Shown here piece by piece: positions 11,153-21,045 of a stretch of 64,000 nucleotides of DNA. A program made the position numbers and the translations under genes. How positions within the stretch are numbered: position 1 is the stretch's first letter; each line of letters begins with the position of its first letter. Source of the DNA: Gibbula magus (taxonomy: Eukaryota; Mollusca; Gastropoda; Trochida; Trochidae); NCBI GenBank assembly GCA_936450465.1, contig OW388300.1, forward strand, positions 18,551,266 through 18,615,265, written 5' to 3'. The notes under the pieces were generated by a model. That model saw only the letters and a program-made list of their open reading frames with translations. It ran no database searches and was not told where the DNA came from.

Positions 11153-13549
11153 ATGAGTTATGAGAGTGTGCCGCCAGATGGATCCTTTATGGAAGAGCTT
11201 TCTCCTCAAGTTTTAAAAGTGAAGATTCCTGCCTTGAGAATTACCAAATTACTCATTCGACGGAAGGAGAAAAATGAAAGTGCCGAAGAACATGTCAAAA
11301 AATTTATCAGGTCAACCAGGAAATTGAAAGAACGGCCCATATCGATACCATCTAATACATTTGATGTATTTCCAGCGTCATTTGAAATCAAAATATGTAC
11401 CTACACAACAAGTTCGAAGTCAGAGCTTTCAGAGTACATTGACAAACTCACAAACAACGACTCGGGGGAAAAGCAGACGATCCATTACATGATCCTGTTC
11501 TTCAGAGAGGTTCGATCAACTACTGACCCACTAGTTCCACAGATTGAAATGTACGCTCTAACTTCCGGTATAGCTCATACTTTGCTGCCTGAGAGTGAAT
11601 GTGATGAAGAGTTCCCGAAAAAGATCTCTCGTCGTCTGTTGGAATTCAACCTCAAGTCTCTCTCTTCCAAACACCTGATTGGCACCCATAGATCTTCAAG
11701 CAACACCTTCAGGCTAAATGAAGGAACAGAGTTGTCCATCTGGGACTATTTGGGTCACATCACAACCACCTTCAAGGTGCCGTTTAAAGGTGATTGCTCC
11801 CTCTGTAGGATTGGGTGCTTTCAGACGAAAAAAGGAAGACCTCGGAAAGTATCAATGACTGTAGGTATTAACTATCTGAGAGTTCACATGAAGCTGAGTT
11901 TGATCGACTTGGCCTACATCATTCAGCAGCTGTCTCGCATTGCTAGAGGAACAGTCTTTAAAAGATTTGGTTCTACAGAAGAGGAAGTGGATGACAACCG
12001 ATTTGATATACTCAGTCATGTTGAACTTGTCAAGAAAAAGAAAGTCATTGCTAGACTAGATAATCGACTGAAAAAAGACATCATCGATAGTATCAAAAAT
12101 GACGATCGTTTGAAAATATCACTTGTACACCGTAAACTAGAAGCCTGGAACAATGCAAACAGTTTTTCATTACTTTTAAAGAAAAGTTCCAACTCCCGTC
12201 CAATAAAGCTGAAGACTTGGAAAGACGTTCCACCTTTGTTCAGCGACATCGCTGAAGAAGTCAAAAAAGAATTTCCAGGTGACTCTTTGCAGAAAAATGA
12301 CTTCGACCAGCTCTACTTGAAGTTTGAGGACACTGCAAGTGGATCAAAACCGACATCGGAACCTCTGCTTCAGTTTGTGGAGAGACACGTTAGAACCTCA
12401 GATGGAAGGTCCTTTTTCCGATACTGTGGAAAATGGCTTAGGATTCGAACCGCTTATCTAAGTCAGCTTGAGGTAGAATTTACCAACATTGAAAGAGGCT
12501 GTCAAGTGGAGCAGGATATTATCCCCTTGCCCTGGATTTATTCAGGAAAGAATGCAGGAAAGGATATCAAGAGGGACAAATCAGAACGAAAGCGACCAAC
12601 TACATCAATGGATCAGACTACGTTTGAGAATTGGTGCAAAACGGTTGAACAGCAAAAGCCTGATGCCATCCAAACACAATTGACAGTAAACTTCGACAAT
12701 TATCCAAAGATGGACACAGAACCCTTGGACTGCACCAAAGAGCTGTTCTACCGGATGCACTGCCACCAGACGGAGGGGATGTTCAATGAAGGCTTTCTCT
12801 GGTACGATCATCTTGTTGGAACAACAGAAATGGGATATCTTCTTAGCGACAGGATCTTGGTGAAGCATGTGGAGTTGTATGATATTTTGCATTTCACCCC
12901 AAAGAAGACCTACCTGATCCACGTGAAAGAAGGTCTTGCGGTAACAACCAGAGATGTGTGTTCCCAGATCCGAGTGTCTGCTGATCTCCTCTTCAAGAAT
13001 ATCATCTGCAACAGTCGCTTTGAATTCCTTGAAGAGTTGTGGAGCGTTGTCACAAGATGTGAGACGGATGGATATAGGACTAAAGTGAAACAACGTTACG
13101 AACGTCTGGGGAAAATAAAGTTCTTGGATCTGTTCCAGAGAGACGAGCTTGTGTATGTCCTGGCTTATAGGGATCATAGGGAGGACAAAAACACAGCTCC
13201 ATTTGACAATTACCCCGAACACAGACTACAAGCCGCATTTGGAAACAAGTTCAAAAAAGTGAAAAAAGAGCTGTTACGAACTGGATATCTTCAAAAGTTT
13301 GATGGAACAATCAGACTCACTAACAAAATCTACTGCACTAAGGAAAAGGCAAAGCAGGAGATAAAACTGTCTACAGTTTCTGATGGTTTGAAGGCATTTA
13401 AGATCCTTCAAGAGGCGATGTCAAAACACCCATCCTTCATCGCAAAGATAGAACTAGTTCATCTCTACAATCACTTCAAGCAACTCCAGACTGCGAGCAA
13501 GAGCATGTCCCTCAAGTTATGCCGAATTGCAACTAAACTCCCTGGTTGA
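11153..13549 (+). CDS. TIGR04141/DUF6119-like protein, single exon, 798 aa
   Basis: An uninterrupted 798-codon frame, less AT-rich than its flanks. Features that recall the TIGR04141 ('sporadically distributed protein', DUF6119) family: an EMYALTSG-type segment near residues 130-140; a central segment GRPRKVSMTVG near 228; FRYCGKWLRI near 421-430, matching the family's 'G-K-W-Y' strand; and a block from NEGFLWYD (545) through YLLSDRILV, VELYDIL and LIHVKEG (589) to SADLLF, matching the family's 'YNE...LLDK...ELCDLL...LIHVK...SAELL' order. The C-terminal 200 residues are Lys-rich and shared with the broken paralogue downstream. No signal peptide or membrane segment is evident. Family biochemistry is unknown to me; members occur sporadically in bacteria, often in variable regions, and a defence role has been suspected. 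In an animal genome it may reflect an old transfer or a domesticated mobile gene. Assignment is by motif memory, not by search. Confidence 0.72.
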   Translation: MSYESVPPDGSFMEELSPQVLKVKIPALRITKLLIRRKEKNESAEEHVKKFIRSTRKLKERPISIPSNTFDVFPASFEIKICTYTTSSKSELSEYIDKLTNNDSGEKQTIHYMILFFREVRSTTDPLVPQIEMYALTSGIAHTLLPESECDEEFPKKISRRLLEFNLKSLSSKHLIGTHRSSSNTFRLNEGTELSIWDYLGHITTTFKVPFKGDCSLCRIGCFQTKKGRPRKVSMTVGINYLRVHMKLSLIDLAYIIQQLSRIARGTVFKRFGSTEEEVDDNRFDILSHVELVKKKKVIARLDNRLKKDIIDSIKNDDRLKISLVHRKLEAWNNANSFSLLLKKSSNSRPIKLKTWKDVPPLFSDIAEEVKKEFPGDSLQKNDFDQLYLKFEDTASGSKPTSEPLLQFVERHVRTSDGRSFFRYCGKWLRIRTAYLSQLEVEFTNIERGCQVEQDIIPLPWIYSGKNAGKDIKRDKSERKRPTTSMDQTTFENWCKTVEQQKPDAIQTQLTVNFDNYPKMDTEPLDCTKELFYRMHCHQTEGMFNEGFLWYDHLVGTTEMGYLLSDRILVKHVELYDILHFTPKKTYLIHVKEGLAVTTRDVCSQIRVSADLLFKNIICNSRFEFLEELWSVVTRCETDGYRTKVKQRYERLGKIKFLDLFQRDELVYVLAYRDHREDKNTAPFDNYPEHRLQAAFGNKFKKVKKELLRTGYLQKFDGTIRLTNKIYCTKEKAKQEIKLSTVSDGLKAFKILQEAMSKHPSFIAKIELVHLYNHFKQLQTASKSMSLKLCRIATKLPG

Positions 13550-15271
13550 CTTAGACAAAGCAATGAGTGTGACATTACAAGATGATGAACCAGCAGGGTT
13601 TGACACACAACTGTATTGTGATCCAAAACCAGAGAGATGAACATGTGTCAAGTTAAAATATGCGAACATGAAGTGAAGACAGGTGGAGAAACTCAACACA
13701 GTAATACCTACCACCCCCGTGTACCGGTCTCCTCTTTTAATGCCACTCTAAGCATCTGCTGAGTGAGATAAGTACAATATTAAAGAAACTGTGACATTTT
13801 AGACATTTCCAAATTTTATAAATGTTTCTCACGCGAGAGGTATAAGGTATTATTGATTTTATTGTTGTCCACCAGTACTGATTTCTTATCGTTATTGTGT
13901 ATTCATTATGTTGCTTCATTTCTCTGATTGCTTTCAATTTCAATATTTAAAGATATCGATAGGGAATCCATCTATTCTTGGAGTTTTATTAGTTGTCATA
14001 GTTTGCAAAGCACAAGTGAGTGATTAAATATATAACATGAAGGTTTATGTAACATGAATATGTGCATCCTCGACATTTCCATTACGAGAGACATGACATA
14101 TCTCGACCCAACCCTGTATATCCATAGCTCGGCCTGCTAGTTTATAATCGTCCTTGCCTGACTAGACCTTCACTGTAGCCTTTCAGAGAAGTCTTGCAAG
14201 CAAGTTTTCCTGATTGAGAGCCCTAGACGTTATGCTGTATGGAAATAGCGGAAGTGACGTATGATAGAAGGTTTTGATTGGTACGTCTTTTAATGTAGAC
14301 ATTTGATTGGATAATAGACCAGACAAGGGAGTTAATCCAAGTGTATCTGTGTAGATTAATCCAGGGTATGACTAGAGTTTTACCAAATGTGTACCTGGGA
14401 GAAAATCAAGGATAGAAAACGGCGGCTGAGAACTTGTATTCGTAGAATTGCTTTTATGTCTGTTGTAGAGTTATTATATTTGTATATAGAAACACTTTAA
14501 ACAACATTTGTATACTCCACATACTATGTGATTTGTAATTCTTGTATATGAACCTGTAATCGCATCACTTCGGCTTTGAGCTGTGTCAATCATGTTTTTG
14601 TCCCTGTTTGAATCTACGGAAGAGTATATCTTGTAATATTTTTACTCTATATGCACAACTAATTAACAGTGTGAGTTACATTCAAGAAAAATTTTCCAAT
14701 TCACCATTTTGATTGGGAGTATACATTGTTATTGTGTACAATGTTGTTTTCAAAAACATAGAATTCTCTCCATATGTACAAAACCTGGTGTCAGCCAATA
14801 TACTTCTGGTGAAGGAAACTCTGTTTCCACTAGTTTCTTCTCATTTTGTTAATATGAGTATAGACTTAGTAAAAAGATTTGTACATTTGACTAAAAGTGT
14901 GTTTATTTCTCCATTCAGATGACATAGTCTTGTTTGTCAAAAAACTCTATTAATTTACAACTTTTACGACTTGAAGAACGTTAATTAAAAAAATGTGAGA
15001 AAAAACTATACCAAACCTGTAGATTTTTTTTATATCTTTGATATAAATCGAATGTTTGGAAAAAAAACTATACATTATTGTACATCAGTGTATGATGGTT
15101 TGTCATATCCGTTTAAAAACATCGGGTACTGAAACCAATTTTACTAAATGTTTGAAATTGAAGTATTCATTTTATTAGATTTAACCATTTAGTTAATAAG
15201 TTGTGAACATGTGTAACGCATACTGTTGAGGTGAGATTCAAAAAAAAAAAATTGTGTTTGTCTGATTTTTC
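13550..15271. other. Probable 3' UTR then intergenic
   Basis: No recognisable gene. An ATTAAA at 14023-14028 could serve as the poly(A) signal of the upstream gene; no AATAAA is closer. Between 14215 and 14345 there are ATTGG boxes and a TGACGT motif that resemble promoter elements, but no gene follows. Confidence 0.4.
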
Positions 15272-16020
15272 ACTTATCTGGTCCGAAAGGCCCAATAGGA
15301 TTATGGCATGGCGTGGTGTCCGGCGTCCGTCCGTCCGTCCATCTGTAAACTTTTCGCTTTTTCGTCTTCTCCAGAACCACTAGAACTGGGAAGGTGAAAT
15401 TTTGTTTACAGACTCCTTGGCCAATGGGGAGTCTCAATTGTAAATTAGGTGACCCTTTGACCCCAAATATGGTAAACAAAAGTCACGACCTTATAAACCT
15501 TCTTCTCCAGTAGAAAAAGGTCTAGAAAGCTGAAATCTTGTGTACAGACTCCGCAAATGGGGATACTTAATTGTAGTTTTGGTTACCCCGTGACCACTAA
15601 TAGGGTCACAGGGGTGACAACCTATTTTTGTCTTCTTCAGAATCACTTGGTCGAGGGAGTTGAAATTTTTTGTGCAAATCCTTTGCCAATGGGGATTCTA
15701 AAATGTAAATTTTATGACCCTGTCACCCCAAATAGGGTCACAGGGGCACAATCTAAATAAACAGTACTCTTGAGATTTAATGTGCTCTTCATTCACTTCA
15801 GTGCAGAGACTAAGGGAGGGAATCCCTAATATACCAATTCCAACATGTTTTTTGAGAAATGGTTGTTGAGAAAGAGAAGTTCAGACTTGAAAAGTAAGAA
15901 TTGAGAGTCTGACAAAATTTGTATGTAATGTTTATTTTGTAAAACTTGTATGTACATTCATATAAGTAATTTTTAATATTTCATTATTAAAGCCTGATGA
16001 GCTACAGAGCCAATGGCTCT
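15272..16020 (+). mobile_element. Pearl-like tandem-core element, family G, copy 1
   Basis: 5' end CTTATCTGGTCCGAAAGGCC, then a (TCCG)n tract, TAAACTTTTCGCTTTTTCG, and about 2-3 tandem monomers of about 150 bp (CTCCAGAACCACTAGAACTG..., GGGTCACAGGGG). An A/T-rich spacer follows, and the 3' end is CCTGATGAGCTACAGAGCC plus hairpin AGAGCC-AAT-GGCTCT. The short inverted ends (AGCTCATCAGG in other copies / CCTGATGAGCT) and 3'-terminal hairpin match the architecture of 'pearl' elements and Helentron-derived HINEs in molluscs. Confidence 0.8.
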
Positions 16021-16271
16021 ACTTTTACCAGATCTAATCCAAATGGTCGGGTCTTCTACATAGCTGCTATATTACTCACAGTGCAGCTTCGGATTCAGAT
16101 TCGGAGGTTGTTGGTGATGTTAAAGTCACAGGTCCTTGTAGAACTGAAAACACATGTCCTAGCTCAAAGATTCGTTTTCTTACAGCTACCGACATATGAA
16201 TAAGTAACAACACAAGCCCCTGTGGTTAGAGTGCGTGCAGCATCAATTGCCTTCAGAATGACTTTCAGCGT
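16021..16271. other. Short spacer
   Basis: No recognisable feature between the family G element and SINE copy 1. Confidence 0.4.
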
Positions 16272-16599
16272 CTCGACATGAAATGAGTGAGTGAGTGAGT
16301 TAGGGTTAAACGCAGCTTTCAAGAGTATTTCACTTAAATCACGGCTGCTAGTATTATTGCAGGGAGAAAGCCCGCAACGCCATGTGGCTATGCATTGCGG
16401 TGAACGGCTGGAACTAGCGAACCATGGGTGGTCTATGCTGAAATTCAGTGTAGCATTCCACCCAAACCTTACTGCGTGTAGAACAGTTTTCTACTGCAGA
16501 CAAAGTTGCCGTGCCCCTGGCGGGATTCGAACCCTGGACCTCGTGATCCAAAGCCGAACGCGCTAACCACTGCGCTATCCCGCCCCCTCGACATCAAAT
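16272..16599 (-). mobile_element. tRNA-derived SINE, copy 1, with 13-bp TSD
   Basis: Reads on the minus strand. The tRNA-like head at the right (CGGGATAGCGCAGTGGTTAG with A box; GGTTCGAATCCCGCC with B box) is followed by a conserved body and ends in a (CTCA)n tail near 16285-16305. The flanks CTCGACATGAAAT (16272-16284) and CTCGACATCAAAT (16587-16599) form a target duplication with one mismatch. Confidence 0.92.
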
Positions 16600-16639
16600 C
16601 CGACAGTTTTCATAACTGGGTCTATGTTGTGGCAGACCT

Positions 16640-17710
16640 GACTCGCTTAAAACCTAGTGTCATAACACTATTGTTGGTTTCTCCCAATATAAGATGGCCA
16701 GGACTAAGCAGAATACTAAACTTGCTGCCGTGTAATACGCTAATTAACCAGCTTGGCTCCTTAAATACAAAGTCATTGAAGTGGCATTACAAGGGTTTTG
16801 TTTGGTATTTTCTATTTCGAGGATGATGTTTAAAATTATAATATCAACATCATTTTATAATCAATAATATCTTTAATATCAAAACCCACTATTGATTGCA
16901 ATTAAACCTCATCTTCAACATTATCACATATCAATTTATCCATCGTCATCAATGTAAGATGTCCTGGACATTTTGATTTTTCCATAGGAAAGCACAGTTA
17001 GATGCCAAGAAACGAAGTGACGCGTGAAACTAGTGTCTTAACAATGTTGTTGGTTTCTCTCATTTTAAGTTGGCGAGACCCGAACAGTAAACTTGCTGCC
17101 GTGTAACATTCTAATTAACCCGCTTGGCTCCTTGAATACCAAATCCTTGAAATGGTATAACACGGATATTGTTTAGTATTTGCTATTTCGATAATGATGA
17201 AAATAGTGAAACTATGTTATAATTATGTTATAATCAATAATATAAAGATTAAATCACACTATTGATAACACAGTTATCAACAGTTAACTATTATTTTATC
17301 AACTATCATCGATGGTATATGTCCTTGAAGTCTTGTTTTTTTTCCCAAAAGAAGGGACAGAGTGAATGTTGAGTGAGTGAGTGAGTTGGGGTTTAACGCC
17401 GCTTTCAAGAGTATTTCACTTATATCGCGGCTGCTAGTATTATGGCAGGCAGAAAGCCCGCAGTGCCATGTGGCTATGCACTGCGGTGAAACCTGCGAGC
17501 ATCGGCTGGAACTATCGTGGTAGGTACTACGCTGAAATCCAGTGTAGCAATGCACCCAAACCTTACTGCGTGTAGAACAGTTCTCTACTGCAGACAAAGT
17601 TGCCGTGCCCCTGGCGGGATTCAAACCCGGACCTCTTGATCCGAAGCCGAACGCGCTAACCACTGCGCTATCCCGCCCCCAGAAGGGGCAGAAAGATGCC
17701 CAGAAAATGT
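16640..17710. repeat. Tandem duplication of about 377 bp (two units)
   Basis: AACCTAGTGTCATAACACTA near 16650 is echoed by AACTAGTGTCTTAACAATG near 17028, and the units stay alignable (CTTGCTGCCGTGTAA, GCTTGGCTCCTT, long AT tail, GATGTCCT...). The second unit is interrupted near its end by SINE copy 2, after which unit sequence (GAAAGATGCCCAG) resumes. Confidence 0.8.
17350..17694 (-). mobile_element. tRNA-derived SINE, copy 2
   Basis: Complete SINE (about 17363-17680) with tRNA-like head on the right and a GAGT-repeat tail on the left. The flanks AGAAGGGACAGAG (from 17350) and AGAAGGGGCAGAA (from 17681) are a slightly diverged target duplication. The undisturbed first tandem unit at about 16985 shows the empty-site equivalent. 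Confidence 0.9.
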
Positions 17711-17835
17711 GTTATTTGAAAACAAAAACTAAAACATCTTCCATAACATAATGTCATGTAGGCGAATTATTTTCTCACAAATAACTGGATTTCAATGTAA
17801 TTGTATAATGTTAGAATAGATAATTTAATAAGGTA

Positions 17836-18373
17836 GACTTCGAGCTGCATTTGGAAGAAAGTTAAGAGAAGTGAGAAAACAACTCCTACGAAGTGGATAT
17901 CTTGAAAAGTTTGAAGAGAATATCAGACTCACTGACAAAATGTACTGAACTCAAGAACAAGCAAAACAGGAGAAAAGCTATCGCCAGTTTCTGATGGTTT
18001 GAAGGCATTTAAGATCCTTCAGGAGGCGGTGTCAGTCCACAAATCATGTATGGTCAAGATCAACTTCCCAATGCAAGGCATAACTCTTGCCAGTTTCCAT
18101 TACTGGCTGATTAAGGCCTTGCAGTATTTCCTTTAGAAATCCAGGCCCGCTATGCATTTCTGGTGCAGAAATTCACTATCTTGACACAAGAAAGCGAGGG
18201 AAATACCGCAAGGGATAAATCAACAAGTAATGCTGACTGGCAAGAGTTATGCCTTGCGTTTGGAAGTTGGGTCAAAATTGGAATCGTTCATCTTTACCAA
18301 CACTTCAAGTTGCTCCGAACTCCAAGCCAGTGCATGTCCTTGAAGGTATGAAAATTCCGACTAAACTCGCTGG
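17836..18373 (+). pseudogene. Broken 3' paralogue of the DUF6119-like gene
   Basis: Aligns with the last roughly 115 codons of the gene at 11153-13549, starting at RLRAAFGRKLREVRKQLL (gene: RLQAAFGNKFKKVKKELL) and ending at the shared stop after the ...TKLAG-like terminus. Damage visible: an in-frame TGA where the gene has a Cys codon (near 17948), a frameshift in the following CAGGAGAAAAGC stretch, and a 209-bp MITE with its target duplication. Protein-level divergence is substantial, so it is an old tandem copy, not a recent duplicate. The 5' part is absent; the break is at about 17835. Confidence 0.88.
18052..18278. mobile_element. Mutator-like MITE, family M, copy 1
   Basis: Element 18061-18269 (209 bp) with terminal inverted repeats of about 33 bp (CAACTTCCCAATGCAAGGCA and its inverse, extending through TAACTCTTGCCAG). 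The flanks GGTCAAGAT (18052-18060) and GGTCAAAAT (18270-18278) form a 9-bp target duplication with one mismatch, placed exactly where the DUF6119-like paralogue is interrupted. Nine-base duplications are characteristic of the Mutator superfamily. Confidence 0.88.
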
Positions 18374-18420
18374 TTGACAAAGAAATGAATGAGTTGCAAT
18401 AGAGATGAACAAGGTGACAT

Positions 18421-18666
18421 GAGGTGAGTTGGGGTTTAACGCCGCTTTCAAGAGTATTTCACTTATATCACGGCTGCTAGTATTATGGCAGAGAGAAAGC
18501 CCCCAACACCATGTGGCTATGCTTTGCGGTGAAACCTGCGAGCATCGGCTGAAACTAGCGAACCATGAGTGGTACTACGCTGAAATTCAGGGCAGCATTG
18601 CACCCAAACTTTACTGCGTGTAGAACAGTTCTCTACTACAGACAAAGTTGCCGTGTTCCTGGCGGT
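18421..18666 (-). mobile_element. tRNA-derived SINE, copy 3, head missing
   Basis: The body and tail match the other copies (GTTGGGGTTTAACGCCGCTT, CTACTACAGACAAAGTTGCC), but the sequence stops at CCTGGCGG, so the tRNA-like promoter region is absent (5'-truncated). Confidence 0.85.
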
Positions 18667-18971
18667 TTTTGGAATAGTTTCAAGCCAGTTTCAAAGTAAT
18701 GCACAGTACACAATAATTACAAACATTCATATGCTATGCACATTCATGGCAGTAGAACACAGATAGCAGTAAATTCATTCTAATCTAGTCGCCTTCTACA
18801 TAAAGAAATATCTTTACTTATAGGATAAGACCAATTGTAAACTTACAAACATTGACAAATGAATTAAAATGATAAAATACTAAAATGCTTAAATGTTGTG
18901 GGAAATCAATTCAAAATTAGTTAGTATCAAGTGTCATCAAACAAAAAGGATATGTGAAATGTATATAAACT

Positions 18972-19300
18972 CACGTGCAAAAGAAACGCCCCCATACAAA
19001 ATACAATATATTTCAATCCATGGGCGATAATTACGACTGAAAAGGCGAAATGTCATGTCTTCAGAACATAACTATACCAAATATGAATTTTCAAAACATT
19101 ATCTGTTCATATTTCGGAGAATGCGTTTACAGAAATCGTTTTGGAATATCCTTATCTAGACTAGATAAAGTCCAAAAGGACTTTTTTGCTTGTTTTATGG
19201 TGTCCTACAGTAAAGACGTGTCAAAAAATTTAAGGCCGAGAACGTTAATTATTTATATCGACAACATCATTTATTCATAAAACTTCTACGTGTTATGAAT
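18972..19300 (+). repeat. Dispersed repeat, family L
   Basis: Starts ACGTGCAAAAGAAACG, as does a copy near 37247. Its interior TATGGTGTCCTACAGTAAAG...GTGTCAAAAAATTT is echoed at 19770-19810 and, inverted, near 37550-37580 (GACGCATCATTACTGTAGGACGTC). It is probably a decayed DNA transposon; the superfamily is not determinable here. Confidence 0.55.
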
Positions 19301-19402
19301 GTGTAAGTTAAATGTCAAACATTCTGGCCAAAGGCCATTGTGAATAAAATGATATCAACATCCTGAATGTACCCGAACAGACATAGAATATAATTATTAT
19401 AC

Positions 19403-19466
19403 TTAAGAATTAACTTCAACATTTATAAGTTCATGAAGGTATAAATTTGAAAACTGCTGTGCAAAC
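19403..19466 (+). repeat. Solo arm of MITE family E
   Basis: CTTAAGAATTAACTTCAACA...GTATAAATTTGAAAACTGCTGTGCAAAC matches one arm of the MITE at 4701-4953. The opposite arm was not found. Confidence 0.75.
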
Positions 19467-21045
19467 ATAATAGATAAATGCAAAAATAGATAAATGTTGT
19501 CAATTCTTATAAATACATATACTCACATTTCATGTTTTCAAAAGGTTTCATTGCTCCAAATATGTAAATTTGAAAATTAGAGCTGCACTTTTTACGTGTA
19601 TGAATTCAAAGCTCAACAACATGAAAGAGACAGGAGTCAATCATAATGCCATATTGGACTCATGAAGTATAAAACGATAAGGTATTGTCGCTCGTTGGAA
19701 TCCCATTGTTTTTGTCTTCAGAAAATATTTTTGCTGACAAAATTCCGACGTTTAAAGCGATTTTGAATTATTTTATGACGTCCTACAGTAATGTTGCGTC
19801 AACAAATTTAAAAAGGTTGTATAGGTCGACGACTTTTTTTATTATTTCATTTTTTACTTTCTCATACGAAACATTGTGACCAAAGAAACTTCTTGAAAAA
19901 GCGATTTACCACCCCAAGTGTAACAGTGTATTTGTATATTTGAACAGACACATACATAAAGGCATCATACCCTGATGTATGAAATTGTGAGTACTTCACT
20001 ACAAAGCCCGTGTCTTTTATATATATTCAAACTATTTTTCGACAACAATTTTCAATTTTAAATTTTTTTTAAAATGTGGGAACATTTCTATTGCACGTCA
20101 GTATATTTTTACTGTTAAAATACATATACAAATATTGTTTAAATTATTAAGGTAAAAAATACTAATTTAGGACCATCCATTTTGACAATTTGAGCATTTG
20201 AATTAGCATAACGTATTTGATGATAATATAGGTAGTAGTAGAAACTTCTAATTTTCACTTTATGTATATGTCATGAACAAACAGTCATCAAATGTTTTAT
20301 TATACTGTCTCATGTTTGTTTATATCACGCAATATTCAAAGATCAAACTTCTTCTTGATATTGAGCTTGAGATGCCACGTATTTGATGAATGGTGTCACC
20401 TATACAATGAAATTCAGTATCTCATAAATGGTTTTACTACTTATATAAATTTAAAATCATCTTCATTTGTCTCTTGAACTTTAACAAACATCTAAGTTAC
20501 CCTTCTCATATCAGAAAATATTTCTCAAGTTAACCCTCTCCCTCTTCAATTTTACAAACGCAGATTATGATGAATTTACACACTTCCTAAAGGTTAACAT
20601 GACATCTACAGATTCCTTGGTGAATGTCCAAGGCATGCACATTAATAATATGTAGGAAAGTACCCTAGTATAGACGTTCAATGTATTAAAAGAAAATCTG
20701 CAATCAGCCATGTTTTGACCAGCCGCAATTTTTGGAGTGGGTTACGGCAGTTACCCAACACAGTGAAGTAGGGGTGATTGTCTGCACTGTTTTCCGACGG
20801 CGTCGTTTGCTCCAGTATAAGGTCAGTCTTGGGTATGGCCGTTTCCATCGCCAACACCTGTCAAGCCATGACGGCCTTTGCCAAGCAGGCTGCGATAGAG
20901 GTCAGTGCCAAAGGCCTCTGACGCGGATTTGGCTCAGTGGCGGAAAGAGTGCTGCAGCAGGTCATGCTCGAGTTAACCAACATCCAGCGGTACCGTTTTC
21001 TTTCACCTATTCTCCAGTGGGGCGTCCACCACCCGCAGACAGACT

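Larger units (their letters stand above)
18667..21045. other. Mostly unassigned AT-rich DNA
   Basis: No gene recognised. Contains a family L repeat (18972-19300), a related segment around 19690-19890, and a solo family E arm (19403-19466). The open frame 20732-21045 upstream of the CR1 fragment includes a segment reading MAVSIANTCQAMTAFAKQAA in another frame; I cannot assign it. Confidence 0.45.

Noticed and set aside
12605..13222. 205-codon ORF on the minus strand
   Set aside because: Lies antisense to the DUF6119-like gene and has no recognisable domain; it is a shadow frame.
16506..17663. True tRNA genes at SINE heads
   Set aside because: The A and B boxes are continuous with a conserved SINE body and a GAGT-type tail, are repeated in the window, and in two cases are flanked by target duplications, so they are SINE promoters rather than tRNA genes.
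19050..19280. 76-codon ORF as a gene
   Set aside because: It lies in the family L repeat, which recurs without an open frame.
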